In this document: one piece after another, positions 31,401 to 39,694 of the stretch
Position numbering within the stretch: position 1 is the stretch's first letter
Layout: every line of letters begins with the position of its first letter
Assembly: GCA_030145715.1 (NCBI GenBank)
Contig: JAIXHQ010000008.1
Coordinates: 1 to 64,000, forward strand
DNA length: 64,000 nucleotides
DNA from: Sphingopyxis sp.
GTDB lineage: Bacteria; Pseudomonadota; Alphaproteobacteria; Sphingomonadales; Sphingomonadaceae
Reading direction: 5' to 3'
Translations under genes and position numbers: made by a program
Notes under the pieces: model-generated
Databases searched by the model: none
What the model was told of the DNA's origin: nothing
The model's input: the letters and a program-made list of their open reading frames with translations, nothing else

Positions 31401-31778
31401 ATGAACCTCATCCAGACGATCGAAGCCGAAGAAATCGCCAAGGCGGCCAAGACCATTCCGACCTTTCGTCCCGGCGACACGCTGAAAGTCGGCGTGAAGG
31501 TGGTCGAAGGCGAACGCACCCGCGTTCAGAATTTCGAAGGCGTGTGCATCGCGCGCTCGAACAAGGGCATGGGCTCCAACTTCACCGTGCGCAAAATGTC
31601 GTTCGGCGAAGGTGTCGAGCGCGTCTTCCCGCTCTATTCGCCGAACATCGACAGCATTACCGTCGTCCGCAAGGGCGCCGTCCGTCGTGCGAAGCTTTAC
31701 TATCTGCGTGGGCGCACTGGTAAATCGGCACGTATTGCGGAACGCCGCGATTACCGGTCGGAAGCCAGCGAGGGCTAA
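31401..31778 (+). CDS. rplS: 50S ribosomal protein L19
   Basis: A 125-residue protein at the 30S-50S interface. Visible family motifs: [51 protein letters not shown] and [22 protein letters not shown] precedes the ATG by a few bases. Last gene of the ffh-rpsP-rimM-trmD-rplS operon, closed by the terminator at 31816-31855. Confidence 0.98.
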   Translation: MNLIQTIEAEEIAKAAKTIPTFRPGDTLKVGVKVVEGERTRVQNFEGVCIARSNKGMGSNFTVRKMSFGEGVERVFPLYSPNIDSITVVRKGAVRRAKLYYLRGRTGKSARIAERRDYRSEASEG

Positions 31779-31815
31779 GGGAGACTTTCCTACCCCCAAG
31801 CGAAAACAGCTTTCC

Positions 31816-31855
31816 AAAACGACCGGTTCCGCCAATGCGCAGAACCGGTCGTTTT
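31816..31855 (+). terminator. intrinsic terminator of the ffh-rplS operon
   Basis: AAAACGACCGGTTC (31816-31829) and GAACCGGTCGTTTT (31842-31855) form a 14-bp stem with a 12-nt loop, with the T-run extending to 31856. The best terminator in the window; also usable on the other strand. Confidence 0.92.
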
Positions 31856-31892
31856 TCGTTTCAGCACAGCATTTCCAGAACGGGATTTTATC

Positions 31893-32918
31893 ATGGGTTA
31901 TCGTATCGTTGTCGCAGGAGCCACGGGCAATGTCGGGCGCGAAGTGCTCGCCATTCTGGCCGAACGCGAATTTCCCTATGACGAACTGGCGGCGGTCGCG
32001 TCGTCGCGCAGCCAGGGCGACGAGATCGAGATCGGCGACACGGGCAAGACCGTGAAATGCCAGAATATCGAGAATTTCGACTGGTCGGGCTGGGACATGG
32101 CGATCTTTGCCATCGGCAGCGATGCGACCGCGATCCATGCGCCCAAGGCCGCGGCGGCGGGCTGTGTCGTTATCGACAATTCGTCGCTGTATCGCATGGA
32201 CCCCGACGTGCCGCTGATCGTGCCCGAAGTGAACCCGGAGGCGATCGACGGTTATACCAAGCGCAACATCATCGCGAACCCCAATTGTTCGACCGCGCAG
32301 ATGGTCGTGGCGCTGAAGCCGCTGCACGACGCCGCAAAGATCAAGCGCGTCGTCGTTTCCACCTATCAGTCGGTGTCGGGCGCGGGCAAGGCGGGGATGG
32401 ACGAACTGTGGAACCAGACGCGCCAGATTTTCGTCGGCGACGAAAAGGACGTGCAGAAATTCACCAAGCAGATCGCCTTCAACGTCATCCCGCACATCGA
32501 CAAATTCCTCGACGACGGTTCGACCAAGGAAGAGTGGAAGATGGTCGTCGAGACCAAGAAGATCCTCGATCCCAAGATCAAGGTCACGGCGACCTGCGTC
32601 CGCGTCCCCGTCTTTGTCGGCCATTCGGAAGCGATCAATATCGAGATGGAGGATGAATTGTCGGCCGAGGATGCGCAGCGCATCCTGCGTGAAGCGCCGG
32701 GCGTCGTGCTCCACGACAAGCGCGAGGATGGCGGTTACATCACCCCCGTCGAATGCGTCGGCGATTTCGCGACGTTCGTGTCGCGCGTCCGTGAAGACCC
32801 GACGGTCGAAAATGGCCTCAACCTCTGGTGCGTCAGCGATAACCTCCGCAAGGGCGCGGCGCTGAACGCGGTGCAGATCGCCGAACTGCTCGGTCGTCGG
32901 CATCTGAAGAAGGGCTGA
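31893..32918 (+). CDS. asd: aspartate-semialdehyde dehydrogenase
   Basis: A 341-residue NADPH-dependent enzyme of the lysine, methionine and threonine pathway. N-terminal nucleotide-binding motif VAGATGNVGREVL, active cysteine in NPNCSTAQMVVALKPL, and the substrate region TYQSVSGAGKAGMDEL. Normal length. It starts 38 bp after the operon terminator so has its own promoter region, which must overlap the terminator. dapF, the later lysine-branch gene, lies 6 kb away. Confidence 0.98.
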   Translation: MGYRIVVAGATGNVGREVLAILAEREFPYDELAAVASSRSQGDEIEIGDTGKTVKCQNIENFDWSGWDMAIFAIGSDATAIHAPKAAAAGCVVIDNSSLYRMDPDVPLIVPEVNPEAIDGYTKRNIIANPNCSTAQMVVALKPLHDAAKIKRVVVSTYQSVSGAGKAGMDELWNQTRQIFVGDEKDVQKFTKQIAFNVIPHIDKFLDDGSTKEEWKMVVETKKILDPKIKVTATCVRVPVFVGHSEAINIEMEDELSAEDAQRILREAPGVVLHDKREDGGYITPVECVGDFATFVSRVREDPTVENGLNLWCVSDNLRKGAALNAVQIAELLGRRHLKKG

Positions 32919-32926
32919 TCTTCCAT

Positions 32927-32948
32927 GCCCTCCCCTTCAGGGGAGGGC
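32927..32948 (+). terminator. hairpin after asd
   Basis: GCCCTCCCC and GGGGAGGGC form a perfect 9-bp stem with a TTCA loop, 8 bases past the asd stop. No T-run follows; it also resembles the short GC hairpin repeats at 11044 and 61995. Confidence 0.6.
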
Positions 32949-33154
32949 AGCGAAACTTGGGAGTTTGCTCCCTAGTTGCAGCGGGTCGGGTCTATCGGCC
33001 TTGCGCAAGGTCGGCCCACCGACCAGATCGCCCATATCGACGCGGGGCTCAGTTGCATGTCGCTGCGCTGGTGAGCGCCGCCGGGCGCGCCTTTGCTTGC
33101 CGCCCCGGATGCGATATTGGTGACGGCGATCCCGCACCGCGACAGGAGACAGGA

Positions 33155-33760
33155 ATGCGCAACTTCACGGCCCTCGCGATGATCGGACTGCTTGCCGCCT
33201 GCAAACCCGCCGCGGAAAAGCCGCCCGCGGACGCCGATCCCGTCGCCCCTGCGGTTCCCGAGGCGAAGAATGATGGACCGAACGCCGCGACCACCGCGGT
33301 GAGCCTGGACGGCGAAGGCCTGCGTTTTGTCGATACGAACAGCGGCAAGACCAGTCTGCTCGCCTTTGGCGTCCCGCGCGCGCAGGCCGAAGCGGCGCTG
33401 GCGAATGTTACCGGCAAGGAGGACGACCGCAGCACCAACGAGGAATGCGGCGCGGGCACGATGGAATTCACCCGCTATGACGCGATGACGCTGAATTTTC
33501 AGGACGGCAAGTTCGTCGGCTGGTTTCTGGGCAATGAACCCGGCGCGAACAGCTATTCGACGATGAGCGGTATCGGCATCGGCACGACGCGCGCCAAGGC
33601 GAAGGCATCGGTCTCGATCGTCGATATGGAGGACAGCACGCTGGGCGAGGAGTTCAGCATCGGCACGGGCGAGACGGCCATCGGCGGCATGTTCGCGGCG
33701 CCCGGCGACGCGGCCAAGATCGACGCGCTGTTTGCCGGCACCAACTGCTTCTTTCGCTGA
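33155..33760 (+). CDS. predicted lipoprotein, function unknown
   Basis: A 201-residue product with an 18-residue signal ending in the lipobox LLAAC (MRNFTALAMIGLLAACK). A Pro/Ala-rich linker (PPADADPVAPAVPEAK) leads to a compact domain containing two more cysteines (EECGAG and a C-terminal TNCFFR) that could form a disulfide. AGGAGACAGG precedes the ATG at 33155. The domain repeats the pattern LLAFGVPRAQAE / GIGIGTTRAKAKAS, suggesting two similar halves. No family recognised. It is followed one base later by the GFA gene. Confidence 0.8.
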   Translation: MRNFTALAMIGLLAACKPAAEKPPADADPVAPAVPEAKNDGPNAATTAVSLDGEGLRFVDTNSGKTSLLAFGVPRAQAEAALANVTGKEDDRSTNEECGAGTMEFTRYDAMTLNFQDGKFVGWFLGNEPGANSYSTMSGIGIGTTRAKAKASVSIVDMEDSTLGEEFSIGTGETAIGGMFAAPGDAAKIDALFAGTNCFFR

Positions 33761-33761
33761 T

Positions 33762-34217
33762 ATGATGCGGGACATCACCGGCGGCTGTCGCTGCGGCCAA
33801 TTGCGCTACCGCTTCGATCAGGACGGCCCGCTGCTCAACTATTGCTGCCATTGCCTCGACTGCCAGAAATCGACCGCGAGCGCCTTTGCCGATCAACTGA
33901 TCGTATCGACCGACGCGCTGACAGTGACCGGGCGCAGCGTGATTTTTTCGACCGAGCGCCCGTCGGGAGGGACGACGAACAACCAGCACTGCCCCGACTG
34001 TTTCAGCCGCGTGTGCAATGCGAACACCGCTTACCCGACGATGACGATCGTGCGCGGCGGGACGCTCGATGACCCCTCCGGCCTCGAACCCTTCGCGCAT
34101 ATGTGGACCAGCCGGAAACGCGGCTGGATCGCGATCGACCCTGCGGTGCCGACCTTTGAGGAAGCGCCCGATCCGGCGGAGTTCATGCGGCTCGCAATGG
34201 CGCGCCGCGCGGGCTGA
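33762..34217 (+). CDS. GFA family (Mss4-like zinc) protein
   Basis: A 151-residue protein with the GFA/Mss4-like zinc-binding cysteines: TGGCRCGQLRYRF, CCHCLDCQKSTAS and HCPDCFSRVCNAN. The family was named for glutathione-dependent formaldehyde activation, but most members are uncharacterised. Two Met codons (33762, 33765) are adjacent; the first follows the lipoprotein stop by one base, so co-translation is likely. A dispersed 137-bp repeat begins 31 bp past the stop. Confidence 0.88.
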   Translation: MMRDITGGCRCGQLRYRFDQDGPLLNYCCHCLDCQKSTASAFADQLIVSTDALTVTGRSVIFSTERPSGGTTNNQHCPDCFSRVCNANTAYPTMTIVRGGTLDDPSGLEPFAHMWTSRKRGWIAIDPAVPTFEEAPDPAEFMRLAMARRAG

Positions 34218-34248
34218 GGGTCCGGCACGACCGATTGCTGGCATAAAA

Positions 34249-34385
34249 ATCCTCCCCGTGATGCAGCCATGGGGAGGTGGCAGCGCGAAGCGATGACGGA
34301 GGGGCCCTTAGCGCAAGGCCGCAGCCCCTCCACCACCGCCTGCGGCGGCGGTCCCCCTCCCCATCGCTGTGCGACAGGGAGGATT
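34249..34385. repeat. dispersed 137-bp structured repeat, copy 2
   Basis: It runs from ATCCTCCCCGTGATG to GTGCGACAGGGAGGATT, in the reverse sense to the copy at 11344-11479, with the shared inner block GGCAGCGCGAAGCGATGACG. Between the GFA gene and the MFS gene end. Confidence 0.75.
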
Positions 34386-34429
34386 GGCAGGAACCGACCG
34401 TTAGCGGACCTTTCCTTCAACGCCGCCGT

Positions 34430-34463
34430 GGATCCCGGATCGAGTCCGGGATGACGAAAGAGG
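34430..34463. repeat. short palindromic repeat, GATCCCGGATCGAGTCCGGG type
   Basis: GATCCCGGATCGAGTCCGGG and ATGACGAAAGAGG match the right arm of the repeat at 11662-11742. It may serve as the 3' boundary of the downstream minus-strand efflux operon. Confidence 0.6.
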
Positions 34464-34508
34464 GTGAAGGCAATGCCGCTCTCCACCCCCAAATCCGCCG
34501 TCCGCCCC

Positions 34509-36098
34509 CTAATGCCCCATATCCGCCGCCGACGCGCGCGGGGCGCCTCGTTTCGGGGGGCGTAGCAGGAGGACCAGCGGCACCGACGCCAGCGTCACCC
34601 ACATCATCAGCCAGAAATCGTCGATATAGGCGACCATCGCCGCCTGGCGGTTGATCTCTGCATTGACCATCGCCAACGCGGTGTCGCCGACAATGCCGAA
34701 ACGGTCGGCGGTCGAGGGGTCGAGCAGGCTGACCGAGCTGTTGGTGATATGCGCCGCCAGATCCTGATGGCTTGTCTGGATGTTCGCGCCGAGCAGGGTG
34801 GTGACGACCGAGATGCCGACCGACGCGCCGATGCTGCGGAACAGGTTGAGCAGGCTGGACCCGTCGGTGCGATATTGCGGCTGGATCGTCGCGAAGGCCA
34901 TGGTGTTGAGCGGGATGAAGATCAGCCCCATGCCAAGGCCCTGCACCAGCCCGCTGATAATCACCGGCCGCATTCCCATGGCGAGCGACCAATGGCTCAT
35001 CTGCCAGAGCGAATAGGCGGCGATGAGAAGGCCGGTGCCGACCATCCAGCGCGCATCGATCTTGCCCAGCAACTGCCCCGCGACCCACATGCTGGCGAGG
35101 ATGCCGATGCCGCGCAGCGCCAGGATGATGCCGGTGTCGATCACCGGCCAGCCAAACAGATTTTGCAGCATCGGCGGCAATAGCGCCATCGATGCGAACA
35201 TCACCACGCCGATCACGATCATGAACCCCATCGCGGTGACGAGGTTGCGGTCGGCGAGCATCGCGCGGTTGAACAGCGGCGCCCGCGCGGTGGCCATGTG
35301 GACGGCGAACATCCACAGGCAGGACAAAGCGACACCCAGTTCGATCCAGATTTCGATGCTGTCGAACCAGTCGAGATGCGCGCCGCGGTCGAGCATCAAC
35401 TGGAGCGCGGCAAGCCCCAGCGCGAGCATCGAAAAGCCGAACAGGTCGAAGCGGCGGGTCGTGGTTCGCGTCCGGGGCAGCAGCGCCCACATCATCGCGA
35501 GCGTGACGAGACCGACGGGCAGGTTGACGTAAAAGACCCAGCGCCAATTGACGCTTTCGGTCAGCCAGCCGCCCAATATCGGCCCCATGATCGGCCCGAT
35601 CATGATTCCCATCCCCCAGATCGACATGGCGCGAGCGTGGCGTTCGGGCGGGTTGATGTCGAGCATCACCGATTGCGACAGCGGCCCGATGAAGGCCGCG
35701 AAAATGCCTTGCAGGAAGCGAAAGACGACCATCTGTTCCAGGCTTTGCGCCGCGCCGCAAGCCATCGAGGCGACGATGAAACCGGCGATGGCGACGAGGA
35801 ACAGTTCTCGCCGCCCGATGCGGTCGGCCAGCCAGCCGGTGATCGGCATCGCGACCGCCGAGGCGAGGATATAGCTGGTCAGCACCCATGTCACCGTCTC
35901 GCTCGTCGCGCCGAGCGCGGACTGCATATGCGGGATGGCGACGTTGGCGATCGTCGTGTCGAGGATCTGCATGATCGACGCGCCCATGACCGCGACGGTC
36001 AGCAGCCCGCGATAGCGCACCCGTTCGTGCAGCGGGATGCTGTCATCGTCGGGGAGCGCCGCGGCGGATGGCTGACGGGGGAGGGAGCGGCTGGCCAT
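34509..36098 (-). CDS. emrB: DHA2 family MFS multidrug efflux transporter (EmrB-like)
   Basis: A 529-residue 14-segment proton antiporter. Motifs: LDTTIANVAIPHMQ in segment 1 (motif D1 of DHA14), GWLADRIGRRELF (motif A), and the late MVAYIDDFWLMMW. It should work with the adjacent EmrA-like adaptor and an outer-membrane channel encoded elsewhere. ATG at 36096-36098. It is separated from emrA by 181 bp occupied by a 137-bp structured repeat, unusual within an operon. Substrates unknown. Confidence 0.93.
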   Translation of the reverse strand: MASRSLPRQPSAAALPDDDSIPLHERVRYRGLLTVAVMGASIMQILDTTIANVAIPHMQSALGATSETVTWVLTSYILASAVAMPITGWLADRIGRRELFLVAIAGFIVASMACGAAQSLEQMVVFRFLQGIFAAFIGPLSQSVMLDINPPERHARAMSIWGMGIMIGPIMGPILGGWLTESVNWRWVFYVNLPVGLVTLAMMWALLPRTRTTTRRFDLFGFSMLALGLAALQLMLDRGAHLDWFDSIEIWIELGVALSCLWMFAVHMATARAPLFNRAMLADRNLVTAMGFMIVIGVVMFASMALLPPMLQNLFGWPVIDTGIILALRGIGILASMWVAGQLLGKIDARWMVGTGLLIAAYSLWQMSHWSLAMGMRPVIISGLVQGLGMGLIFIPLNTMAFATIQPQYRTDGSSLLNLFRSIGASVGISVVTTLLGANIQTSHQDLAAHITNSSVSLLDPSTADRFGIVGDTALAMVNAEINRQAAMVAYIDDFWLMMWVTLASVPLVLLLRPPKRGAPRASAADMGH

Positions 36099-36110
36099 CG
36101 CTAGAGGTCA

Positions 36111-36247
36111 TCCTCCCCGTGGCGAAGCCATGGGGAGGGGGACCGTTCGCGAAGCGAATGGTGGAGCGGCCGCAGCGGTTGCGGATATGGCCCCTCCGTC
36201 AGCGGCTGCGCCGCTGCCACCTCCCCATCGCTGCGCGACAGGGAGGA
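36111..36247. repeat. dispersed 137-bp structured repeat, copy 3, inside the emr operon
   Basis: TCCTCCCCGTGGCGAAGCCA to GCTGCGCGACAGGGAGGA, in the same sense as the copy at 34249. It sits between the emrA stop and the emrB start on the coding strand and can form strong mRNA structure there. Confidence 0.75.
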
Positions 36248-36279
36248 CCCATGAATTCCGGACAGTCGGCGCATCCGGC

Positions 36280-37383
36280 TTACTTCGTGAACACCCGCAC
36301 GTCCGCCGACAGCCCCGCGATCATGTCGCGCGCGGGCTTTTCGTCGAAGGCGATGCGGACCGGCACGCGCTGCGTCACCTTGACCCAGTTGCCCGTCGCA
36401 TTCTGGGCGGGGAGGACCGAAAATTCGCTGCCCGTGCCCGCGCCGATCGTCAGCACATGGCCGCGCACCGTGACGCCCGGATAGGCGTCGAAGCGAATTT
36501 CGGCGCGCTGGCCGACGCGCATGGCGGCGAGGTCGGTTTCCTTGAAATTCGCCTCTACCCACGGCCGCGCGGTGTCGACCAGCGTGACGGCGGGCAGCCC
36601 CGCGACCATCATCTGGCCGATCTGAAGACGGTCGGACTGGGCGACGCGCCCGGCGCTGGGCGCGCGCACCGTGGTACGGCCCAGATTGACCTCGGCCTGC
36701 GACCGCTGGACGCGCGCGGCCTCGACCTGCGGGTTCACGCCGCTTGAGGGACCGGCGGCGAGTTTCGTGCGCGCTTCGGTCGCGGCGGCTTCGGTCTGGC
36801 GGACGCGCTCACGCGCCTGGGTCAACGCATAGCGCGCGGCGTCATAGGCGGCGCGGGTCGTGAAGCCCTTTTCCATCAGCGCCGCCTGCCGGTCGAAATT
36901 GACCGCGGCGAACTTTACATCTTCGCGCGCCGCGGCGATGTCGACGCGCGAGGTGTTCGCGCCCGCCGACAGATTGCCGACCTCTACCTGTGCCGCGTCG
37001 ATCGCGGCGGTCGCCTGTGCGACGGTCAGCGCATAGGGTTCGCGGTCGATGCGGAACAAGAGCTGGCCCTTTGCGACCTGCTGGCCATCGCGCACCGCGA
37101 CCTCGACGATGCGACCCCCGACTTCGGCGGCGACCGACACCTTGTCCATCTGGACATAGGCATTGTCGGTCGACACCGACCCGCCGCTCGTCAGCCACCA
37201 GCCCGCGCCCGCCGCGATCAACAGCGCGGGCAGGCCGAACATCAACGCGCGCGTCCGCCAACCGGCGCGGGGGGCGGCGCCGACGTCGGTGGAGGCGGGG
37301 CCGGGAAGCGGATCGGCCTTTGGCGCCGTTTTGGACGAAGCGGGACTGTCGGCCCGGGGACGGGATGGGGAGATCTGGTCCAT
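36280..37383 (-). CDS. emrA: HlyD family membrane-fusion adaptor (EmrA-like)
   Basis: A 367-residue periplasmic adaptor. One membrane anchor (about residues 47-68, LMFGLPALLIAAGAGWWLT) follows a Pro/Ser cytoplasmic leader. Then come the lipoyl half motif VSTDNAYVQMDKVSVAAEV and DGQQVAKGQLLFRID, a coiled-coil hairpin (ALTQARERVRQTEAAATEA), and the second half motif VRAPSAGRVAQSDRLQIGQM. The start ATG overlaps the marR stop by one base (TGATG). It partners the EmrB-like pump. Confidence 0.92.
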   Translation of the reverse strand: MDQISPSRPRADSPASSKTAPKADPLPGPASTDVGAAPRAGWRTRALMFGLPALLIAAGAGWWLTSGGSVSTDNAYVQMDKVSVAAEVGGRIVEVAVRDGQQVAKGQLLFRIDREPYALTVAQATAAIDAAQVEVGNLSAGANTSRVDIAAAREDVKFAAVNFDRQAALMEKGFTTRAAYDAARYALTQARERVRQTEAAATEARTKLAAGPSSGVNPQVEAARVQRSQAEVNLGRTTVRAPSAGRVAQSDRLQIGQMMVAGLPAVTLVDTARPWVEANFKETDLAAMRVGQRAEIRFDAYPGVTVRGHVLTIGAGTGSEFSVLPAQNATGNWVKVTQRVPVRIAFDEKPARDMIAGLSADVRVFTK

Positions 37384-37826
37384 CAGGCGGCCTCGTCTTC
37401 CTTGCAAATGCGGCGGGACAGGTTGACGCGGACGCGTTCGACAAGGGCATGGAGCTGATCCACCTCGTCCGCGCTGAGGCCCTCGACAGCTTCGGCGGTC
37501 AGCGCGTCGGTAACCGGACGCATTCCGTCGAGCAGTTCGCCCGCGTGCTGCGTCAGGTAAAGCCGCCAGGCGCGGCGGTCGGCGGGGTCGGTGCGGCGTT
37601 CGACCAACTGGCCCTCGACCAGCCGGTCGACCATCCGCGACAAGGTGATCGGTTCGACCTCCAGCAATTCGGCCAGCGGACCCTGTCGCACGCCCTCGTG
37701 ACGTTTCAGATAGGTGATGAGCCGCCATTGCAGCGCGGTGATCCCGCTGTCCCGTGTCCGCGCGTTGAACGACCGCCGGAACAGGCGCGCGGTGTCGTTC
37801 AAAAGGAATCCGATCGTTTCAGTCAT
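37383..37826 (-). CDS. MarR family transcriptional regulator
   Basis: A 147-residue winged-helix regulator: LLNDTARLFRRSFNAR, TALQWRLITYLKRHEG, LAELLEVEPITLSRMVDRLVEGQLVERRTDPADRRAW (helix-turn-helix and wing). It lies at the head of, and is coupled with, the emrAB genes, so it probably represses them and responds to a pump substrate. ATG at 37824-37826. A palindrome 15 bp upstream is a candidate operator. Confidence 0.92.
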   Translation of the reverse strand: MTETIGFLLNDTARLFRRSFNARTRDSGITALQWRLITYLKRHEGVRQGPLAELLEVEPITLSRMVDRLVEGQLVERRTDPADRRAWRLYLTQHAGELLDGMRPVTDALTAEAVEGLSADEVDQLHALVERVRVNLSRRICKEDEAA

Positions 37827-37840
37827 GGCATAGGATATAA

Positions 37841-37852
37841 TAGCAGTTGCTA
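37841..37852 (-). promoter_or_regulatory. candidate MarR operator in the marR-emrAB promoter
   Basis: TAGCAGTTGCTA is a palindrome (TAGCA/TGCTA around GT). On the minus strand it lies between a TTGCAT (-35-like) and a TATATC (-10-like) with 17-bp spacing, so binding would block transcription of the operon. Confidence 0.55.
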
Positions 37853-38220
37853 CTAAATGCAATGGCCCCTGCCATATCCGCTTTGGAGAGAAATCGCTGG
37901 GACCAAACACCTAGTCTGCGCGTTCGTCCGCGAACGTGAAATTCGACGCTCAGCGATTGCGGCTAGCTAGCGAGGAGATGCAGAACTTTCAGAGGTTCCA
38001 GCAGGCGCCCCGGATCGGTCGGGCGGTCCAAAATTCCTTCGGCGAGGCTAGGCGTGAGCATCAGGGGTCGGCGCGGCAAAGCGGCTCCGACACCCGCCGG
38101 AACGCCCCCGCAACCGGAGGCGCCTCAGCGGCTCGCCTCCTATGCGATGACCGTCGAGGTTAGGGCTGACCGAGTGACCGCACCAAGCGGTTCGTCGATC
38201 ATCCGACGGATCGGGATTTG

Positions 38221-38255
38221 AGAGGGCTGGCGCCGCATGGCGACGCCAGCCCTCT
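38221..38255. terminator. intrinsic terminator-like hairpin
   Basis: AGAGGGCTGGCG (38221-38232) and CGCCAGCCCTCT (38244-38255) are exactly complementary. On the plus strand TGCTTTGG follows. It lies 17 bp beyond the stop of the transmembrane anchor gene and closes the minus-strand arm of the metal locus. Confidence 0.7.
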
Positions 38256-38272
38256 TGCTTTGGTATCGCGGA

Positions 38273-38899
38273 TCAGGCGACGCGTTTCATGGTGCTGAAG
38301 GCGCCCTTGACCTTCAGGATGATCGTGACGTCCGAATCGCCGCGGTTGCGCCAGAACCAGCCGTGGTTGCCGGTGAAGGCGGCGGTCAGCGTGCCCTTGT
38401 CGGACGACAGGCCGCGCTTCTTCGCGTAGCTCACCGAATTGCCGCCGCCGTCGCCGTGCATGTCGGCATTCACCGCGCCGCCGACGATCGTCCATTCATA
38501 ATTGACCCTGGCGCTGCGCTCCATGACCAGCTTCACCTCGGCACCCTCGCCGGGCTTGAGCGTGACGCGCATCTCGTCGGACTTGCCGGCGGGCGTTTCT
38601 TCACCCGCCGCCGCCGCCGCGGGAGCTTCGACGACCGTTCCGGCGGCCGAGGCTTCGACCGCAGCCGTGCGAGCCGACGCGCGATCGGCCTCCGCCTCGG
38701 CCGCGAGCTGGGTCTTGATCTCACCCATCTCGGCAACGCCGAGCGCCTTGCCGATGCCCGTCGGATCGATGGCATATTCGGCGGGAAGCACGACGGTGAC
38801 GAGCAGCACGCCTGCCGTCACTATCGCGATGACGGTCGATTTGATGAGCTTCGCGGTCGAGGGCAGCTCCGCCTTGGGCGGAATATTGGTATTATACAT
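38273..38899 (-). CDS. transmembrane anchor protein of a metal-handling locus
   Basis: A 208-residue protein: short cytoplasmic N-terminus (MYNTNIPPKAELPSTAKLIK), one membrane segment (about 20-41), an Ala/Glu-rich helical linker (about 60-115), then a beta-rich extracytoplasmic domain with MRVTLKPGEGAEVKLVM and GNHGWFWRNRGDSDVTIILK. The latter resembles cupredoxin-like or cell-surface beta domains, though no metal-site is evident. AAGGA precedes the ATG at 38897-38899. It lies 16 bp after the HupE-like gene; this pair is seen together in other proteobacteria (my recollection, unverified). Function unknown. Confidence 0.7.
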   Translation of the reverse strand: MYNTNIPPKAELPSTAKLIKSTVIAIVTAGVLLVTVVLPAEYAIDPTGIGKALGVAEMGEIKTQLAAEAEADRASARTAAVEASAAGTVVEAPAAAAAGEETPAGKSDEMRVTLKPGEGAEVKLVMERSARVNYEWTIVGGAVNADMHGDGGGNSVSYAKKRGLSSDKGTLTAAFTGNHGWFWRNRGDSDVTIILKVKGAFSTMKRVA

Positions 38900-38915
38900 G
38901 ATGTTGGTCCTTTGA

Positions 38916-39647
38916 TCAGGAGACGGCATAGCCCGTGAGCTGGTAGCCGATGAGGAGGAAGCCCGCGGTCATCATGACGACGTTCGCGGTATAGGCATGT
39001 TTCGAGAAGCTGTCCGAACGGCGCCAGAAACCCATCACGATGAGAATCGCGCCGAGGGCGAGCAACTGCCCAATCTCCACCCCGACATTGAAGGCGAGGA
39101 GGTTTGGCAGCAGTCCGTCGGGCGAAATATCATATTCGATGATTTTCGTGGCCAGGCCGAAGCCGTGGCAGAAGCCGAACAGCAAGGTCGCGATCTTCGT
39201 GTTCGGCTGGAAACCGAACCATCGTTGATAGGCGCCGAGATTGTCGAGCGCCTTGTAGACGATCGAGAATCCAATGATCGCATCGATGATATAGCTGTTG
39301 ATCCCGAAGTCGAAGAAGACCCCGAGCAGCATCGTCGTCGAATGGCCGATCGCAAACAGGCTCACATAGAGCGCGATATGCTTCATCCGGTAGAGGAAGA
39401 AGATGATGCCGAAGAGGAAGAGGAGGTGATCGTAGCCGGTCACCATATGTTTGGCGCCGAGATACAGGAAGGCGAGGATATTCACCCCGCTGGTTTCCTG
39501 AATATAGCCCTTGTCGCCTTCAGCAACGGCATGGGCGAGCGCCTCGCCGGTGGCGGCCAAGACGCTCATGGCAAGAAATGCGAAAAATAGCAGTAGCCGC
39601 CCGCGCGCGCTTGGTCCGCGCGTCGGCTCGTACAAAGCCTGAAACAT
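38916..39647 (-). CDS. HupE/UreJ-family membrane protein
   Basis: A 243-residue membrane protein with an N-terminal signal-like segment and about six further segments. Family features are NILAFLYLGAKHMVTGYDHLLFL (the H-x4-G-x-DH pattern), FAIGHSTTMLLG and FCHGFGLATKIIEY, with His residues likely to bind metal within the membrane. Characterised HupE/UreJ proteins take up nickel for hydrogenase or urease; no such enzymes are present here. In this locus, next to exporters, it could import or sort Ni/Co, or release it to a sensor. Same operon as the anchor, His-rich and DmeR-like genes. Confidence 0.85.
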   Translation of the reverse strand: MFQALYEPTRGPSARGRLLLFFAFLAMSVLAATGEALAHAVAEGDKGYIQETSGVNILAFLYLGAKHMVTGYDHLLFLFGIIFFLYRMKHIALYVSLFAIGHSTTMLLGVFFDFGINSYIIDAIIGFSIVYKALDNLGAYQRWFGFQPNTKIATLLFGFCHGFGLATKIIEYDISPDGLLPNLLAFNVGVEIGQLLALGAILIVMGFWRRSDSFSKHAYTANVVMMTAGFLLIGYQLTGYAVS

Positions 39648-39694
39648 GATAAATCCTGTCTATGTGGTAATGCCGCGCGATGGCGGCACGAAGG

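Larger units (their letters stand above)
37827..38272. other. 445-bp interval without a recognisable gene
   Basis: The left 40 bp hold the marR promoter and operator. The rest (about 37870-38215) has a short GTG-started frame at 37936-38163 with no ribosome site or family similarity, and otherwise nothing I recognise. It may be decayed sequence at the edge of the metal locus. The right end carries the hairpin at 38221-38255. Confidence 0.5.

Noticed and set aside
36280-37383. emrA gene as part of the heavy-metal pump
   Set aside because: Its adaptor sequence, MarR regulator and EmrB-like partner place it in a drug efflux unit; the metal locus has its own czcB.
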